A stretch of DNA of 64,000 nucleotides from Candidatus Peregrinibacteria bacterium GW2011_GWA2_33_10 (GTDB lineage Bacteria; Patescibacteriota; Gracilibacteria; UBA1369; GWC2-33-13), in NCBI GenBank assembly GCA_000989565.1, contig LBOO01000010.1, positions 24,819 through 88,818 of the forward strand, written 5' to 3'. A program made the position numbers and the translations under genes. The notes under the pieces were generated by a model that was given only the letters and a program-made list of their open reading frames with translations, was not told where the DNA came from and searched no databases. Below, in pieces: positions 26,400 to 36,449 of this stretch. Positions within the stretch are counted from its first letter, which is position 1. Every line of letters starts with the position of its first letter.

Positions 26400-28301
26400 A
26401 TGATCGATGATACCCAAAATGACAATCAGGAAAATTTAGAGGAAGAAATTCCTGTAAATAAAAATTTAAGCAAAAAAAAATCAGAAAATGCTGAAGAGAC
26501 TTTGGAATCAAAGGAAGAAAAAGCAGCAAAAAAATATTCGGATAAAAAAATATTATTTGTGGATATTGATGATGAAATCACTGGTCTTTTCGATAGAATA
26601 AGGAATTTGAAGGTGGAAAATATTTATCTGGTAATTCCCAAAAGAGCGAATATTTTAAACAGCGTTGTAAATTTAAAAATTTTGAACAGAAAATTAAAGG
26701 ATGTGAATAAAAATCTTTTTATAATCACCAATGATGAACAGGGCGTTAATTTGGCAATGCAAGCGGATATTCCGGTTTATGAAAAATCTGAGGAAGATCT
26801 TTTTAATAAAGATGATGCGAATAAATCTCCACATTTGAAAATATCCCCTATTTCAGCGCTTAAAAACTTTTTGGAAGATGACAAACCTGTTCGCTTGGAA
26901 CAAAGGAAATATTCTATTTTTGATATTGTCAGAAAAAACAAAAATCCGGGTTTGAAAATGTCAAAAACAAGAGAAGCGCCGTTGCCGCAATCCGGAAGAA
27001 GAAAATCAAAAAAAACAAGAAGTGTTAAAGATTTTTTTGTGATTTTCAGTTTTGTAAAGGGATATCGCGGAACTTTGGGAATTATGATTTTAGCCAGCTT
27101 GGTGCTGCTTTTCGCGGTAAGCTATATCGCGCTTCCCGGAGCAACTATTTATTTGAAACCAAAATCCGATGTGATTGAGCAGTCCGTAAATATTACTTTG
27201 GCCGATAATAGGGTGAACGCGGCGGAATTGAATACGCATCCCACGAATATGATCGCTTCTTATGAAGTATATCCGGGAGGTCCGATTAAAAAAACATATA
27301 CTTATAATTCAACAGGCAGAAAATTTTATGGGCAAAATGCAAACGGAGAAATAACGATTATTAATCAAGATAAAAAAGAATGGCCTTTAATTCCAAAAAC
27401 TCGTTTTCAATCTCCTGACGGAATAATTTATCGTCTGCAAAATCGGATAGTTGTTCCGGCTGCCACGGACCAGGGATTTGGCACAATTAAAGCATTTGTA
27501 AGCGCGGACGAAACTGATATTCATGGAGCGATTGTAGGAGAAAGAGGTAATATCGCACCGACAACTTTTTTTCTTCCCAGTTTAAAACCGGCAAGTCAAA
27601 AATTATTATATGCAAAGAGTGAAACCGTGATGACAGGCGGAAAAACCGATGTAAAAAAATTTGTGACAAAGGAAGATTTGGAGGCTGCGAAAAAATTCGC
27701 GCATGAGAAGATTATTGAAGAAATCATTCCGACATTGGATGCCTACATTAAAGATTTGAATGATGTAAAAAAATCGAATTTGCGGCTTTTAGTGGAGCAA
27801 AATATCGCATGGAAAAGGGCGATTCGATATGATGATCCAAAATCATTCGTTGATATGAAATTGGTGAATAAAGAGCTGGATTCATTTGAAGTTAACGCCG
27901 AAGTTAATGCGACAGGGATTTCATTCAATTATGATGAATTTAAAAATATTTTAAAAAGAGAATTGAAAAGCCGAAAATTGCCGCAAAAAAAATTAACGAA
28001 AATTGATGAAGAATCCATTACTTATCGTTTGTTCAATAACGACGCCGGCACCAAAAAATATGTTGTAACAGCATCAATTAAAGGAATAGAAGAATTTGAA
28101 CTCGATCCTGATAAAGAAAACGGAAAAAGGTTGATTGAAAAAATTAAGGAACATATTCTTGGTTGGAATAAAAAAGAAGCGATAAAGTTTATTCAAAATC
28201 TTGATGAAGTTGAGAGAGTTGAGATCAAGACCTGGCCGGTTTGGGCTCCAAATATTCCAAATTTGGAAAATAATGTTAAAGTGAATTTGCTCGAAAATTG
28301 A
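26400..28301 (+). CDS. Baseplate-J-like single-pass membrane protein
   Basis: 633 residues. A charged N-terminus is followed by a Rossmann-like cytosolic part (KILFVDIDDEITGLFDRI, YLVIPKRANILNSVVNLKIL) and then one membrane segment (about 226-246). The large extracytoplasmic part has a repeated beta-rich module of baseplate J/gp47 type: ATIYLKPKSD, then IINQDKKEWPLIPKTRFQSP, GIIYRLQNRIVVPA and HGAIVGERGNIAP. Such proteins are widespread in CPR genomes without an experimentally known function. Pairing with an FtsA/PilM-like ATPase suggests an envelope-spanning complex such as a pilus or division scaffold (inference). Confidence 0.7.
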   Translation: MIDDTQNDNQENLEEEIPVNKNLSKKKSENAEETLESKEEKAAKKYSDKKILFVDIDDEITGLFDRIRNLKVENIYLVIPKRANILNSVVNLKILNRKLKDVNKNLFIITNDEQGVNLAMQADIPVYEKSEEDLFNKDDANKSPHLKISPISALKNFLEDDKPVRLEQRKYSIFDIVRKNKNPGLKMSKTREAPLPQSGRRKSKKTRSVKDFFVIFSFVKGYRGTLGIMILASLVLLFAVSYIALPGATIYLKPKSDVIEQSVNITLADNRVNAAELNTHPTNMIASYEVYPGGPIKKTYTYNSTGRKFYGQNANGEITIINQDKKEWPLIPKTRFQSPDGIIYRLQNRIVVPAATDQGFGTIKAFVSADETDIHGAIVGERGNIAPTTFFLPSLKPASQKLLYAKSETVMTGGKTDVKKFVTKEDLEAAKKFAHEKIIEEIIPTLDAYIKDLNDVKKSNLRLLVEQNIAWKRAIRYDDPKSFVDMKLVNKELDSFEVNAEVNATGISFNYDEFKNILKRELKSRKLPQKKLTKIDEESITYRLFNNDAGTKKYVVTASIKGIEEFELDPDKENGKRLIEKIKEHILGWNKKEAIKFIQNLDEVERVEIKTWPVWAPNIPNLENNVKVNLLEN

Positions 28302-28337
28302 GGTATTTCAGTATTAAATTAACTTTATTAAATTTTT

Positions 28338-29768
28338 ATGGCAAAAAATAAAATTACAACTCAATCTCAAGATTTTTCTCAGTGGTATCTGGATGTGATC
28401 AAAGAAGCTGATTTGGCGGAATATTCGAAAGTCAAAGGGTGCATGATTATTAAACCTTATGGTTATAGAATTTGGGAATTGATTCAAAGAGAGATGGATG
28501 ATCGAATTAAAGCGGCGGGCGTACAGAATTGTTATTTTCCTTTATTTATTCCTGAGAGTTTTATTAATCGTGAGAAAGAACATGTGAAGGGTTTCGCGCC
28601 GGAATGTGCTATTGTTACGCATGGTGGCGGGAAAAAATTAGCGGAAAATTTATATGTTAGACCTACTTCGGAAACAATAATGTATGATACTTTTTCAGAA
28701 TGGGGGCAAAGTTATCGGGATTTGCCGCTTTTAATAAATCAATGGGCAAATATTGTGCGTTGGGAAATGCGCACCAGACCTTTTTTGCGAACTACGGAAT
28801 TTCTTTGGCAGGAAGGGCATACAGCTCACGCAACTCTGGAGGAAGCCGATATTGAAGCTGCTCGCGCATTGAAGATGTACAATGATTTTGACAAGAATTT
28901 TTTGGCTTTGCCTGTTCTTACGGGAAAAAAATCACGCAAGGAAACTTTTGCCGGAGCTTTGTATACTTTGGCAACAGAGGCTTTGGCTAAAGACGGGAAA
29001 GCGATTCAGGCAGGAACTTCTCATAATCTTGGGCAAGGATTCGCCAAATCATTTAATATTCAGTATCAAGATGAAAAAGGAGAATTGCAGTATGTCTGGC
29101 AAACTTCATGGGGTGTTTCCACGCGTTTGATCGGCACGATAATCGTGGTTCACGGAGATGATCATGGCCTTGTTTTGCCTCCAAAAGTCGCACCTTATCA
29201 AATTGTGATTATTCCAATTTATAAAACGGATCAAGAAAAAGATAAGGTTTTGGAATTTGTGGAAAATATGAAGGATTCTTTTGATAAAAATCTGCGAGTA
29301 CATGTAGATAATCGGGAAAATTTAAGTCCGGGATTTAAATTTAATGAATGGGAAGTTAAGGGCGCGCCAATCAGGATTGAAGTCGGGCCAAAAGATCTTG
29401 AGAAAGATCAGGTTGTATTATTTAGAAGAGATACTTTAGAGAAAATGTCCATAGAAAGCGGTAATATGAAAAAGGAAGTGGATAAATTATTAAGTGAAAT
29501 TCAGGAAAATATTTATAAAAAAGCTTTGGAATTTCAAAAAGAAAACACATTTTCAGTAAATGATTATAATGAGTTTAAAAATTTGATTTCAGAAAAAAGC
29601 GGGTTTTATAAAGCTTATTTTTGTTGTGATGCCAAAGTTGAAGAAAAAATTCAGGATGAAACAAAGGCGACAATCAGGGTAATTTTGGATGAAGACGTGA
29701 AGGGGAAGAGATGTTTTTATTGTGGAGGGGAAGCGACGCAGGAGGTGGTGTTTGCGAAGGCGTATTGA
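28338..29768 (+). CDS. proS: Prolyl-tRNA synthetase, archaeal/eukaryotic type
   Basis: 476 residues, the length of the short ProS type without editing insert. Class II motifs: motif 1 region GYRIWELIQREMDDRIKAAG, motif 2 RWEMRTRPFLRTTEFLWQEG and motif 3 GVSTRLIGTIIVVHGDD. The anticodon-binding domain follows (PYQIVIIPIYKTDQEKDKVL). The C-terminal zinc-binding segment is present (GKRCFYCGGEATQEVVFAKAY). It charges tRNA-Pro. Many bacteria of this radiation carry this type rather than the bacterial long form. Confidence 0.96.
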   Translation: MAKNKITTQSQDFSQWYLDVIKEADLAEYSKVKGCMIIKPYGYRIWELIQREMDDRIKAAGVQNCYFPLFIPESFINREKEHVKGFAPECAIVTHGGGKKLAENLYVRPTSETIMYDTFSEWGQSYRDLPLLINQWANIVRWEMRTRPFLRTTEFLWQEGHTAHATLEEADIEAARALKMYNDFDKNFLALPVLTGKKSRKETFAGALYTLATEALAKDGKAIQAGTSHNLGQGFAKSFNIQYQDEKGELQYVWQTSWGVSTRLIGTIIVVHGDDHGLVLPPKVAPYQIVIIPIYKTDQEKDKVLEFVENMKDSFDKNLRVHVDNRENLSPGFKFNEWEVKGAPIRIEVGPKDLEKDQVVLFRRDTLEKMSIESGNMKKEVDKLLSEIQENIYKKALEFQKENTFSVNDYNEFKNLISEKSGFYKAYFCCDAKVEEKIQDETKATIRVILDEDVKGKRCFYCGGEATQEVVFAKAY

Positions 29769-29892
29769 TGAGGCGTAATTCCGTAGATTCGTAAGAATAC
29801 CATTTTTCGAAAATTTTGGAGGAATTGATTGAAAGAATTATTTAAATTTTACTCAGATACAATATGATCATTTGTCTATGTTTAATTTTTAC

Positions 29893-29920
29893 TTGACTTT
29901 TCTATAGAAGATTATACAAT
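29893..29920 (+). promoter_or_regulatory. Promoter of the PKD/SLH protein
   Basis: TTGACT (29893-29898), a 16-bp spacer and TACAAT (29915-29920), about 30 bp ahead of the ATG at 29950. Confidence 0.55.
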
Positions 29921-29949
29921 AATGTTCTTTTGTATTAAAAGAATATTTC

Positions 29950-32010
29950 ATGAAAATGTTTTTTGGAAGAAAAGAATTAGTTGTTTTAGGCTTATTGTTG
30001 AGCTTTGTCACATCTTTTAATTTTCCTGTATTGGCGCAGAATAATTCGTTGAAGGATGATTTTAGAGTTATTTTTGGGGCTTATCCTGATAAAGGAAGTA
30101 TTGAGACGCAGTTTAAATTTCAAGTTGATATTGAGCCTTCAAAAAATTATAACAAAAATGATTATTTGATGAGGGTGGATTTTGACGGGGACTTAAAATT
30201 TGACACTAATTATTCTACTCAGAGAGTCTTTTATTATTCTTATAATGAGGTTGGATATTATCTTCCGAGATTGCTTGTGAAATCTCCTACTTCTGAGGAA
30301 AAATTGATTATTGGTTTGAATGCGACTAATCAGAAAGAGATTTATGTGCAGCAATCAAACAAACCTGAGGCTAAAATCGTAGCTAATCCTACTTCAGGAG
30401 AAGTTGATGATAGGTTTTATTTTGACGCGATTGATTCTTTTGATTTTGAGGAACAATATCGTCTTCAGTATAGATTTGATTTTAATAATGATGGAATTTT
30501 TGAAACTGAATTTTCCGATAATTCCGAAGGTTCGTTTAAATATACGACTCCGGGGCTTAAAGAGGCTTTAGTTGAGGTAAAAGACAGGGATGGCAATACG
30601 GATACCGAAAAAATCAATGTTATTGTGAGGGAAAGGGATTTTCCTCCAAGGGTTACAATTGTGATCAGATCCGGCACTAATTATGGAAATAATGATAAAT
30701 TTTTGGCCGGCGTGGAAATGTTGTTTACGGCGAACGCCAAAGATACGGAAAGAAAAGGTTATTTGCTTTACAGATGGGATTTTGATGGGGATGGGAAGTT
30801 TGATTCTCCTTTTTTGAGGGTGAATTCAGTAAGGCATACTTATCGGGAATCGGGTTATAATAAGGTGATTGTTGAGGTTCAGGATGCGGCGAATAACACT
30901 GATACGGCGGAAAGAGAAATATTTATTGCCGAAAATACCGCTCCAAAAGCGGTTTTGAGAGTTAATGTTTTGAACGGAACTACCGCCACTCGTTTTACTT
31001 TTGACGCTAGAGGCTCAACCGATAATCAATTCAATAATAATTCTTTAAATTATAGATGGGATTTTGACGGAGATTTGATTTATGATACTCAATTTCTTAG
31101 AAATGCCACTGAAAATTATTTTTATGAAACTTCCGGGAAGAAAAAAGTGACTGTGCAGGTTAGAGATCCTTTGGGAATGACTGACGAGGCAAGCGTTGAG
31201 GTGGAGGTTTTGGTTAATTCTGCGCCAAAAGCATTTTTTATTGTGTCTCCTTATGAAGGGACTTTCAATACTCTTTTTCAATTTGACGCTTCATCTTCCG
31301 GCGACAGGCAAGATAGACGTTTGCGATACAGATGGGATTTTGATTATCAAGGTGAAGATGATATCAAATCTGATACAATAAGTTTCAATAGCAAGATTTC
31401 GCATAGATTTCAAAGAATCGGATTTCATGTAATTAAACTTGATGTTATTGATGAGGTTGGCGCCATGTCCAGTTATTATCAAAATGTTCAGATTCATTGG
31501 GCGTCTCCGTATTTGCAATTTTTGCAGAGGCAAGGTGTGATGCGTGGATATACTGGTGGAGACATGAAGCCTGAACAATATATTACTAGAGCGGAATTTA
31601 TCACATTGATCATTAGGGCAAAAAAAATCAACACTTATCAAAGAAATGCCGCAAATCCTTTCGCTGACATTAATCGTCGCGATTGGTATTACAATACAAT
31701 TTTGATTGCCAATCAGTCGGGTTATGTTCAAGGTTATGCCGATAATACTTTCAGACCGAATAATTTAATTAATAGGGCTGAAGCTACAGCGATTTTAATG
31801 CGAGCTTTTGAGATGAAGGGTGGCCATAGTCAAAATTATAAATCTTTTTCAGATGTCAATTATAATTCATGGTATGGGGACGCGCTTAAAAAAGGCAATA
31901 TTATGGGAATAATTGACGGATACGCGGATAATACTTTTAGGCCGTATCAACCTTTGAAAAGGGGTGAGGCCGCGAAGTTGATTACGAACGCGTTGAAAGC
32001 GGGGTGGTAG
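29950..32010 (+). CDS. Secreted PKD-domain and SLH-domain surface protein
   Basis: 686 residues. A signal peptide (KELVVLGLLLSFVTSFNFPVLA) is followed by about five PKD-like Ig modules with the typical YRWDFDGDGKFD / YRFDFNNDGIFE strand (from about residue 30 to 515), then three SLH modules (SPYLQFLQRQGVMRGY; DINRRDWYYNTILIANQSGYV; DVNYNSWYGDALKKGNIMG). PKD modules serve as spacers or adhesins, and SLH modules bind secondary cell-wall polymers. So this is an anchored surface protein. Its 3' end overlaps the convergent lipoprotein gene by 29 bp. Confidence 0.9.
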   Translation: MKMFFGRKELVVLGLLLSFVTSFNFPVLAQNNSLKDDFRVIFGAYPDKGSIETQFKFQVDIEPSKNYNKNDYLMRVDFDGDLKFDTNYSTQRVFYYSYNEVGYYLPRLLVKSPTSEEKLIIGLNATNQKEIYVQQSNKPEAKIVANPTSGEVDDRFYFDAIDSFDFEEQYRLQYRFDFNNDGIFETEFSDNSEGSFKYTTPGLKEALVEVKDRDGNTDTEKINVIVRERDFPPRVTIVIRSGTNYGNNDKFLAGVEMLFTANAKDTERKGYLLYRWDFDGDGKFDSPFLRVNSVRHTYRESGYNKVIVEVQDAANNTDTAEREIFIAENTAPKAVLRVNVLNGTTATRFTFDARGSTDNQFNNNSLNYRWDFDGDLIYDTQFLRNATENYFYETSGKKKVTVQVRDPLGMTDEASVEVEVLVNSAPKAFFIVSPYEGTFNTLFQFDASSSGDRQDRRLRYRWDFDYQGEDDIKSDTISFNSKISHRFQRIGFHVIKLDVIDEVGAMSSYYQNVQIHWASPYLQFLQRQGVMRGYTGGDMKPEQYITRAEFITLIIRAKKINTYQRNAANPFADINRRDWYYNTILIANQSGYVQGYADNTFRPNNLINRAEATAILMRAFEMKGGHSQNYKSFSDVNYNSWYGDALKKGNIMGIIDGYADNTFRPYQPLKRGEAAKLITNALKAGW

Positions 32011-32311
32011 TTATCACTGATTCCCTGCAGAGCCCCTGTATTGGGGCTACAAAAATATTCGCGCAATGATTTGGATCATGTCTTTCTTTTGCTTGTTCGA
32101 AAACTACGGAGTATTGGCAATTTTTTTCCGTGTTTTTGTTTTTTATTTTTTGGCAGTATTTTTCATCTTTAGTTTTTATGGCTTGTGTGTACAGTTTATT
32201 TTGCTCTTCAATGGGCATTGTTATGCCTAACTTTTGGGAAATTTTGCTGATTAAACTGCAACCGGAAAAAGTTGTGATTATTAATGAAATTATTAAAATT
32301 TTTCGAAACAT
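31982..32311 (-). CDS. Small lipoprotein with cysteine-pair motif
   Basis: 109 residues with a lipoprotein signal (MFRKILIISLIITTFSGC, lipobox SGC). The mature part has KTKDEKYCQKIKNKNTEKNC, matching the tail KTKGDCDKINDPDYKERC of the lipoprotein at 34551-34865, so both share a short helical Cys-pair module. The function is unknown. The 3' end overlaps the end of the PKD/SLH gene. Confidence 0.7.
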   Translation of the reverse strand: MFRKILIISLIITTFSGCSLISKISQKLGITMPIEEQNKLYTQAIKTKDEKYCQKIKNKNTEKNCQYSVVFEQAKERHDPNHCANIFVAPIQGLCRESVITTTPLSTRS

Positions 32312-32445
32312 AATGGAAATTAATTTTGATTTATTTTACTTATTGGTTGGAGTTTAGCAAGGAATTTTTTGAAAAATATTTTATTGTTTTTGAGGGCAAA
32401 ATATGTTAATATAATAAGAATTTTTAAATAAATAACAAAAACAAA

Positions 32446-34494
32446 ATGCGAAAATTGTTCAAAACTTCTTTAACTGCAGTAATTTGTTTCGTTTTTGGTG
32501 TTACTTCCGCTGCTTCATTAAATTATGTTTTTGCAGCGACGGATACTGCGCCGAAAGAACCGCCTCCGAATGCGAAGGTTGTACCGACGTTTGATGGTGT
32601 TGTGATTAAAGATGTTAAATTGCCTATTGGGGCAGACATTAATATTGAAGATGAAAAAATAAAAATACATAGAACACCTGTTGGAACTACGGCAGCCTTT
32701 TCATCATCAGAAGTTATTGATAATGATAATTATTCCAATGCTTATGGTCATCAAGGTTTTTATTCTTTTTTAAATTTAAAAACTACAAATAGACCACTTA
32801 TTCCAGACGCTCCTTATATGGGCAAGTTTGCTTTTTCTAATATCAATCTTCATACACAAGCGGAAAATAATAGTAAGTATTTAGTGGGTGATCAGGGGAC
32901 ATCCATTAGTAGTCAAATATCGAATCTGATGAAGTCATCTGATGGGGCTATAACTTTACAGGCTGATATGAATGATTTTTATCTATCTGACGAGGGTAAA
33001 GAATCATTTAGAGGACTGGGAGCTTATACTACCGGGACTTATTCAAATATTTGGAATACTGACTGGCGATCAAAATCAACAGATAATAAAATTGATAAAT
33101 TTAAGATTAGTGCTTCAGGTTATTTGAGTTTATCTGGCAATGTATCCGCTATTGATAAATTCTCACATGGTATAGGTGTATATGGTTCAGGTCTAGACTA
33201 TGGTGTTTTAGGAACGACCTATACGGATGGATCTATTGGTGTGGCAGGTATCATTGGATATAACGAATATAGCAAGAAAGTTGAAAGCGGCGCCGGTATT
33301 ATGGGAGCTATAATAAATAATAAAAAAGAATACTTGAAGACAGCCTACTTAGGGGCAATTAGACAAGATAGTAGTTCAAACAGTTCTATTCATTATGGTA
33401 TTTATACAGATGATAATGCTTATATTAAAGAATTAAAATCTTTGGATATACAAAGTTCGGCGAACACAGATTTAAGTGTATTTGGTCTTAACAATTTAAA
33501 TTTAAAATCCGGTAATGATGTAATTATTGCCGCAGGGAAAAATAATATTTTAAAAGGCGCGAAAACAGTTATTGATTCTAAATCAGGGTTGCAAATCATT
33601 CAAGGCGACGTAGAAATCAATAATGTGAGCAATATTAGCGCCAATGCTAAAAAGATTGCTTTAAACGCTTCCGAAAGCGGTATTACCATTAATAGCGACA
33701 AAGGTCCCATAAGTATTAAATCTTCTGACGACAAGACAATTTTAGAAATTGTGAATGGTCAAATTCATATAAAAGATATTTATGTGTATGATAGACTATA
33801 TTGCGTGAAGGGAGCGACAAGTTGTCTACCAAAAGATACTGACCCTATTGTTAATGAAGAAAAACCAAGAAAATTTTTACTTTGGATAAAAGAAAAATTA
33901 TCAGCACCGGCCAAAATTGCGAGATCTTCCGATCCTAAAGTTATAAATGGAGAGAGATCCGTATTAAGCAATTTGGAAAATATTTCGATTACTTTCCAAA
34001 AACCAGCAAAAGTCGGAATCTATGATTATACTGAATTTAAATTAAGAGGCGCAAATCCGTGTACGGGAAATGGATTGGATAGATTTAACGCTGATAGAGT
34101 ATTTGATGTATTGAAGAAAAAAGATGATAAAACATGTGAAGCAAGAAATAGAGGTAATTTCCAATTTCAAGCTCACGGCGAATCAACCAGAGCAGGAGCC
34201 AGAGCAATTTATGGAAATGTATTTGAATTAAAAGATGGAACCAGAACTCCAATTAGAGATGTTTCAGTTGATTGTATTGATAAATATGGAAATAGCACAA
34301 ATGGGAAAAGCGATGTAGTCGGCTTCTTTAGAAATACCTTAGGAGATAATTATACTGGTATATTAACTTGTACAATTAAAAAACCAAGTGATCTAAAATT
34401 TGAACCGTCAGATCCTATTGAAATTAATATTGATAATGTGGATGATGTTGTTCATATGGATTACTATGTAAATCCAAAAGAAATATATTATTAG
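32446..34494 (+). CDS. Secreted surface protein, possibly adhesin
   Basis: 682 residues. A signal peptide (FKTSLTAVICFVFGVTSAASLNYVFA) is followed by a Pro-rich joint (PKEPPPNAK), a long beta-rich, Asn/Ser/Gly-rich region with repeats like GVYGSGLDYGVLGTTYTDG, then stretches resembling beta-helical passengers (LKSGNDVIIAAGKNNILKG). The C-terminal part (about 560-682) looks like an Ig/carboxypeptidase-regulatory module (AIYGNVFELKDGTRTPIRDV ... GILTCTI). There is no sorting signal or SLH module. The family is not recognised. A TATAAT box at 32410-32415 lies 31 bp before the ATG. Confidence 0.65.
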   Translation: MRKLFKTSLTAVICFVFGVTSAASLNYVFAATDTAPKEPPPNAKVVPTFDGVVIKDVKLPIGADINIEDEKIKIHRTPVGTTAAFSSSEVIDNDNYSNAYGHQGFYSFLNLKTTNRPLIPDAPYMGKFAFSNINLHTQAENNSKYLVGDQGTSISSQISNLMKSSDGAITLQADMNDFYLSDEGKESFRGLGAYTTGTYSNIWNTDWRSKSTDNKIDKFKISASGYLSLSGNVSAIDKFSHGIGVYGSGLDYGVLGTTYTDGSIGVAGIIGYNEYSKKVESGAGIMGAIINNKKEYLKTAYLGAIRQDSSSNSSIHYGIYTDDNAYIKELKSLDIQSSANTDLSVFGLNNLNLKSGNDVIIAAGKNNILKGAKTVIDSKSGLQIIQGDVEINNVSNISANAKKIALNASESGITINSDKGPISIKSSDDKTILEIVNGQIHIKDIYVYDRLYCVKGATSCLPKDTDPIVNEEKPRKFLLWIKEKLSAPAKIARSSDPKVINGERSVLSNLENISITFQKPAKVGIYDYTEFKLRGANPCTGNGLDRFNADRVFDVLKKKDDKTCEARNRGNFQFQAHGESTRAGARAIYGNVFELKDGTRTPIRDVSVDCIDKYGNSTNGKSDVVGFFRNTLGDNYTGILTCTIKKPSDLKFEPSDPIEINIDNVDDVVHMDYYVNPKEIYY

Positions 34495-34510
34495 GATAAT
34501 TAATTAGTCA

Positions 34511-34542
34511 AAAAAAAGAGGCTTAGATAAGCCTCTTTTTTT
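34511..34542. terminator. Bidirectional terminator
   Basis: AAGAGGCTT and AAGCCTCTT form a stem flanked by A- and T-runs, midway between the convergent genes ending at 34494 and 34551, so it can serve both. Confidence 0.9.
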
Positions 34543-34550
34543 AAATCATA

Positions 34551-34865
34551 TTAGTCTTGAAGTTCAAGATAACATCTTTCCTTATAGTCCGGATCATTGA
34601 TTTTATCACAATCCCCTTTGGTTTTCGCGGATTTGGCTGAATCCAAATCTGAAACAACCGCTTCAGGCGATGGAGCTAAAACCACATCCACTTCTTTTTT
34701 ATCACTATCATTATTTTTAACATTTGTATTCTTGGTTGAGGTATTTTTATCCGTGGCTGCGTTCTTAGTCTCTTCTTCCGCCGCCTTTCCGCAACCTGTC
34801 AATAAAAGTGCAAAAATAACTAGTGCAGATGTTATAAATTTGCAGGCAAATAAATTTGGCTTCAT
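34551..34865 (-). CDS. Small lipoprotein
   Basis: 104 residues from the ATG at 34865. A signal with lipobox LTGC (ITSALVIFALLLTGCGKAAE) is followed by an Asn/Thr/Lys-rich linker and a short folded end KTKGDCDKINDPDYKERCYL with two cysteines, shared with the lipoprotein at 31982-32311. An earlier start at 34889 only adds eight residues before the signal. Co-directional with the next small lipoprotein upstream. The function is unknown. Confidence 0.7.
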   Translation of the reverse strand: MKPNLFACKFITSALVIFALLLTGCGKAAEEETKNAATDKNTSTKNTNVKNNDSDKKEVDVVLAPSPEAVVSDLDSAKSAKTKGDCDKINDPDYKERCYLELQD

Positions 34866-34899
34866 TTTATATTTTTTAATAATATTCAAGCTAAATTTA

Positions 34900-35085
34900 T
34901 TATTCTGCTATTTCTTCCTCAGTATCGTCTGTTGTTGTGTCGTCAGTAGTAGTATCAGTATTTGTATCGTCAGTAGTAGTATCAGTAGAGTCGGTTGTAT
35001 CAGTTGTGTCATTGTTCAACGCTGAACATCCTGCTGTTAAAACCAATGCCATTACAAGGAACATTCCTGTCAGAAACTTTTTCAT
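34900..35085 (-). CDS. Small Thr/Asp-repeat lipoprotein
   Basis: 61 residues. A signal with lipobox TAGC (LVMALVLTAGCSALNN) is followed by an almost pure Thr/Asp tail built from repeated TTDDT units, encoded by an internal DNA repeat of about 30 bp. No folded domain. It may be a spacer-like or surface-charge lipoprotein, or a low-complexity decoy. Confidence 0.6.
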   Translation of the reverse strand: MKKFLTGMFLVMALVLTAGCSALNNDTTDTTDSTDTTTDDTNTDTTTDDTTTDDTEEEIAE

Positions 35086-35361
35086 ACTTTTTAGGTTAGA
35101 AAATTAATAAATATTTCAAAGAGATTGTATAGATGTGTAGGTTTTATTTCAAGGATTTGAAGTGTAGGTTATGAGATTTTGTTTATATCAAATGAAAACT
35201 TGGGGTTGATATTTTTTTGGGTTATTTTGTAATGATAGTAATGTGTAGAGGTCAGGGATCAGGGATCATTTTACAAAAATATGGTGAAACTCTTCTGATG
35301 AATATTTGTTTAAATTGTTGTTTTGTAGTATAATTTTAAGAATTCTTTTGATTTATTTTTT
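35086..35361. promoter_or_regulatory. Gene-free gap with promoter of the 35362 gene
   Basis: The gap holds a consensus-like promoter TTGTTT (35306-35311)-17 bp-TATAAT (35329-35334) reading rightward, and a short tandem repeat GTCAGGGATCAGGGATCA near 35250. Nothing else is seen. Confidence 0.5.
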
Positions 35362-35715
35362 ATGTCAGTTGAAGGTGATTCAAATAAGGAAGAAGATTTA
35401 AATGTTAAAAATTTCGGTGAGAAAACCGGCAGTGATAATATTTTACAAAAGACTTTTTCGGAGGTTTTGGATGAGTTTGCGGATGTTTCTTTGGTTTTGG
35501 CCAGAGAAAGATTTGAAGCGGAATATTTTACTGAAATGAAAAAAAATTCTTTTTTAATGTTTGCGAAGGATTTTAGTTTGAATTTTCAAGTAGTTGAAAG
35601 TGAAGAGATTCCAACTGCCTGTATTAATTTGGAAACAGGGGAAGTGAAGTTTGGCAAAGGGTTGGTTTTAGCTTGTTTGGAGGGAAAAAGGAGAATGATG
35701 AACTTTATCAAATAA
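35362..35715 (+). pseudogene. 5' part of a frameshifted gene of unknown function
   Basis: 117 codons ending LACLEGKRRMMNFIK. The sequence continues naturally in another frame from the same spot (GGKKENDELYQIIAILGLPK, 35673-36431), with the switch in the run GGGAAAAAGG (35682-35691). One missing A would restore a single reading frame of about 356 codons. The visible part has IPTACINLETGEVKFGKGLV near its end. No family recognised. Confidence 0.5.
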
Positions 35716-36431
35716 TAGCTATTTTGGGATTGCCAAAAAGTTATGTGGCAAATCTTCCGGAAGATTATTTTGATAAGGTTTATCAATTGGCAAGAATTTT
35801 CAGAATTATTCAAAACGCTTATAGCGGAAAGAAAATAAATCAAAAATATTTATGTGGTATGTCGCAAAAACCTCATACATTTTTAAAGCTGGCGGTGCCT
35901 TCGATGAGAGCGTTAAGAACAATTATGGAAGATTGGAGAGATGATGGATATGAAAGGGATTTGGATTTTTATCTTTGGAAGCATTTTATTCAGCGTTTTG
36001 AAGCTGAGGAACAGGAATGGGTGTATTTATTGTTTAATACTTTTGGTGGATTTTTTTTAGATAAAACCATGAAAACAATAAAGAAAGATGGTGAAGAAAA
36101 AGATATTTTGGAAGATAATGGTGTTTTCAAAATTGGAGAATTAAATCTGACGGGAAGCATTCCCAAAAATCCGGCAGTGCCTAGAAAAAAAACAAACAGA
36201 AAAACTTTTTCTCAACAGGAATTACTTGAAAATTTGTTTGGTGTCCTCCCGAAAGTTACAGAAAAAGATTTAAAACGAATGGAAAATATAAAGCCTGAAA
36301 TTGATTTGGAACAAGAAAAGGGCAAATTAATTGATACATTAAATTCTACTCTTTTAGTGAAAGAAGAGAATTATACGAACTTTCTAAATGAAACTATGAA
36401 AAAGTATTGTAAGGAGAAGTGTGGATTATAA
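35673..36431 (+). pseudogene. 3' part of the frameshifted unknown gene
   Basis: 252 codons beginning with a TTG inside the preceding gene. The real start is most likely the ATG at 35362 in the original, unshifted gene. Helical, charged sequence with VANLPEDYFDKVYQLARIFR, KHFIQRFEAEEQEWVYLLFN and a Lys/Arg-rich linker (PRKKTNRK). No recognised domain. A reading error in the poly-A run or true decay could both cause the break. Confidence 0.5.
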
Positions 36432-36449
36432 TTTTATTATTTAGTATTT

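Noticed and set aside
32030-32047. AGCCCC...GGGGCT hairpin as terminator of the PKD/SLH gene
   Set aside because: It lies inside the lipoprotein coding region and has no T-run after it.
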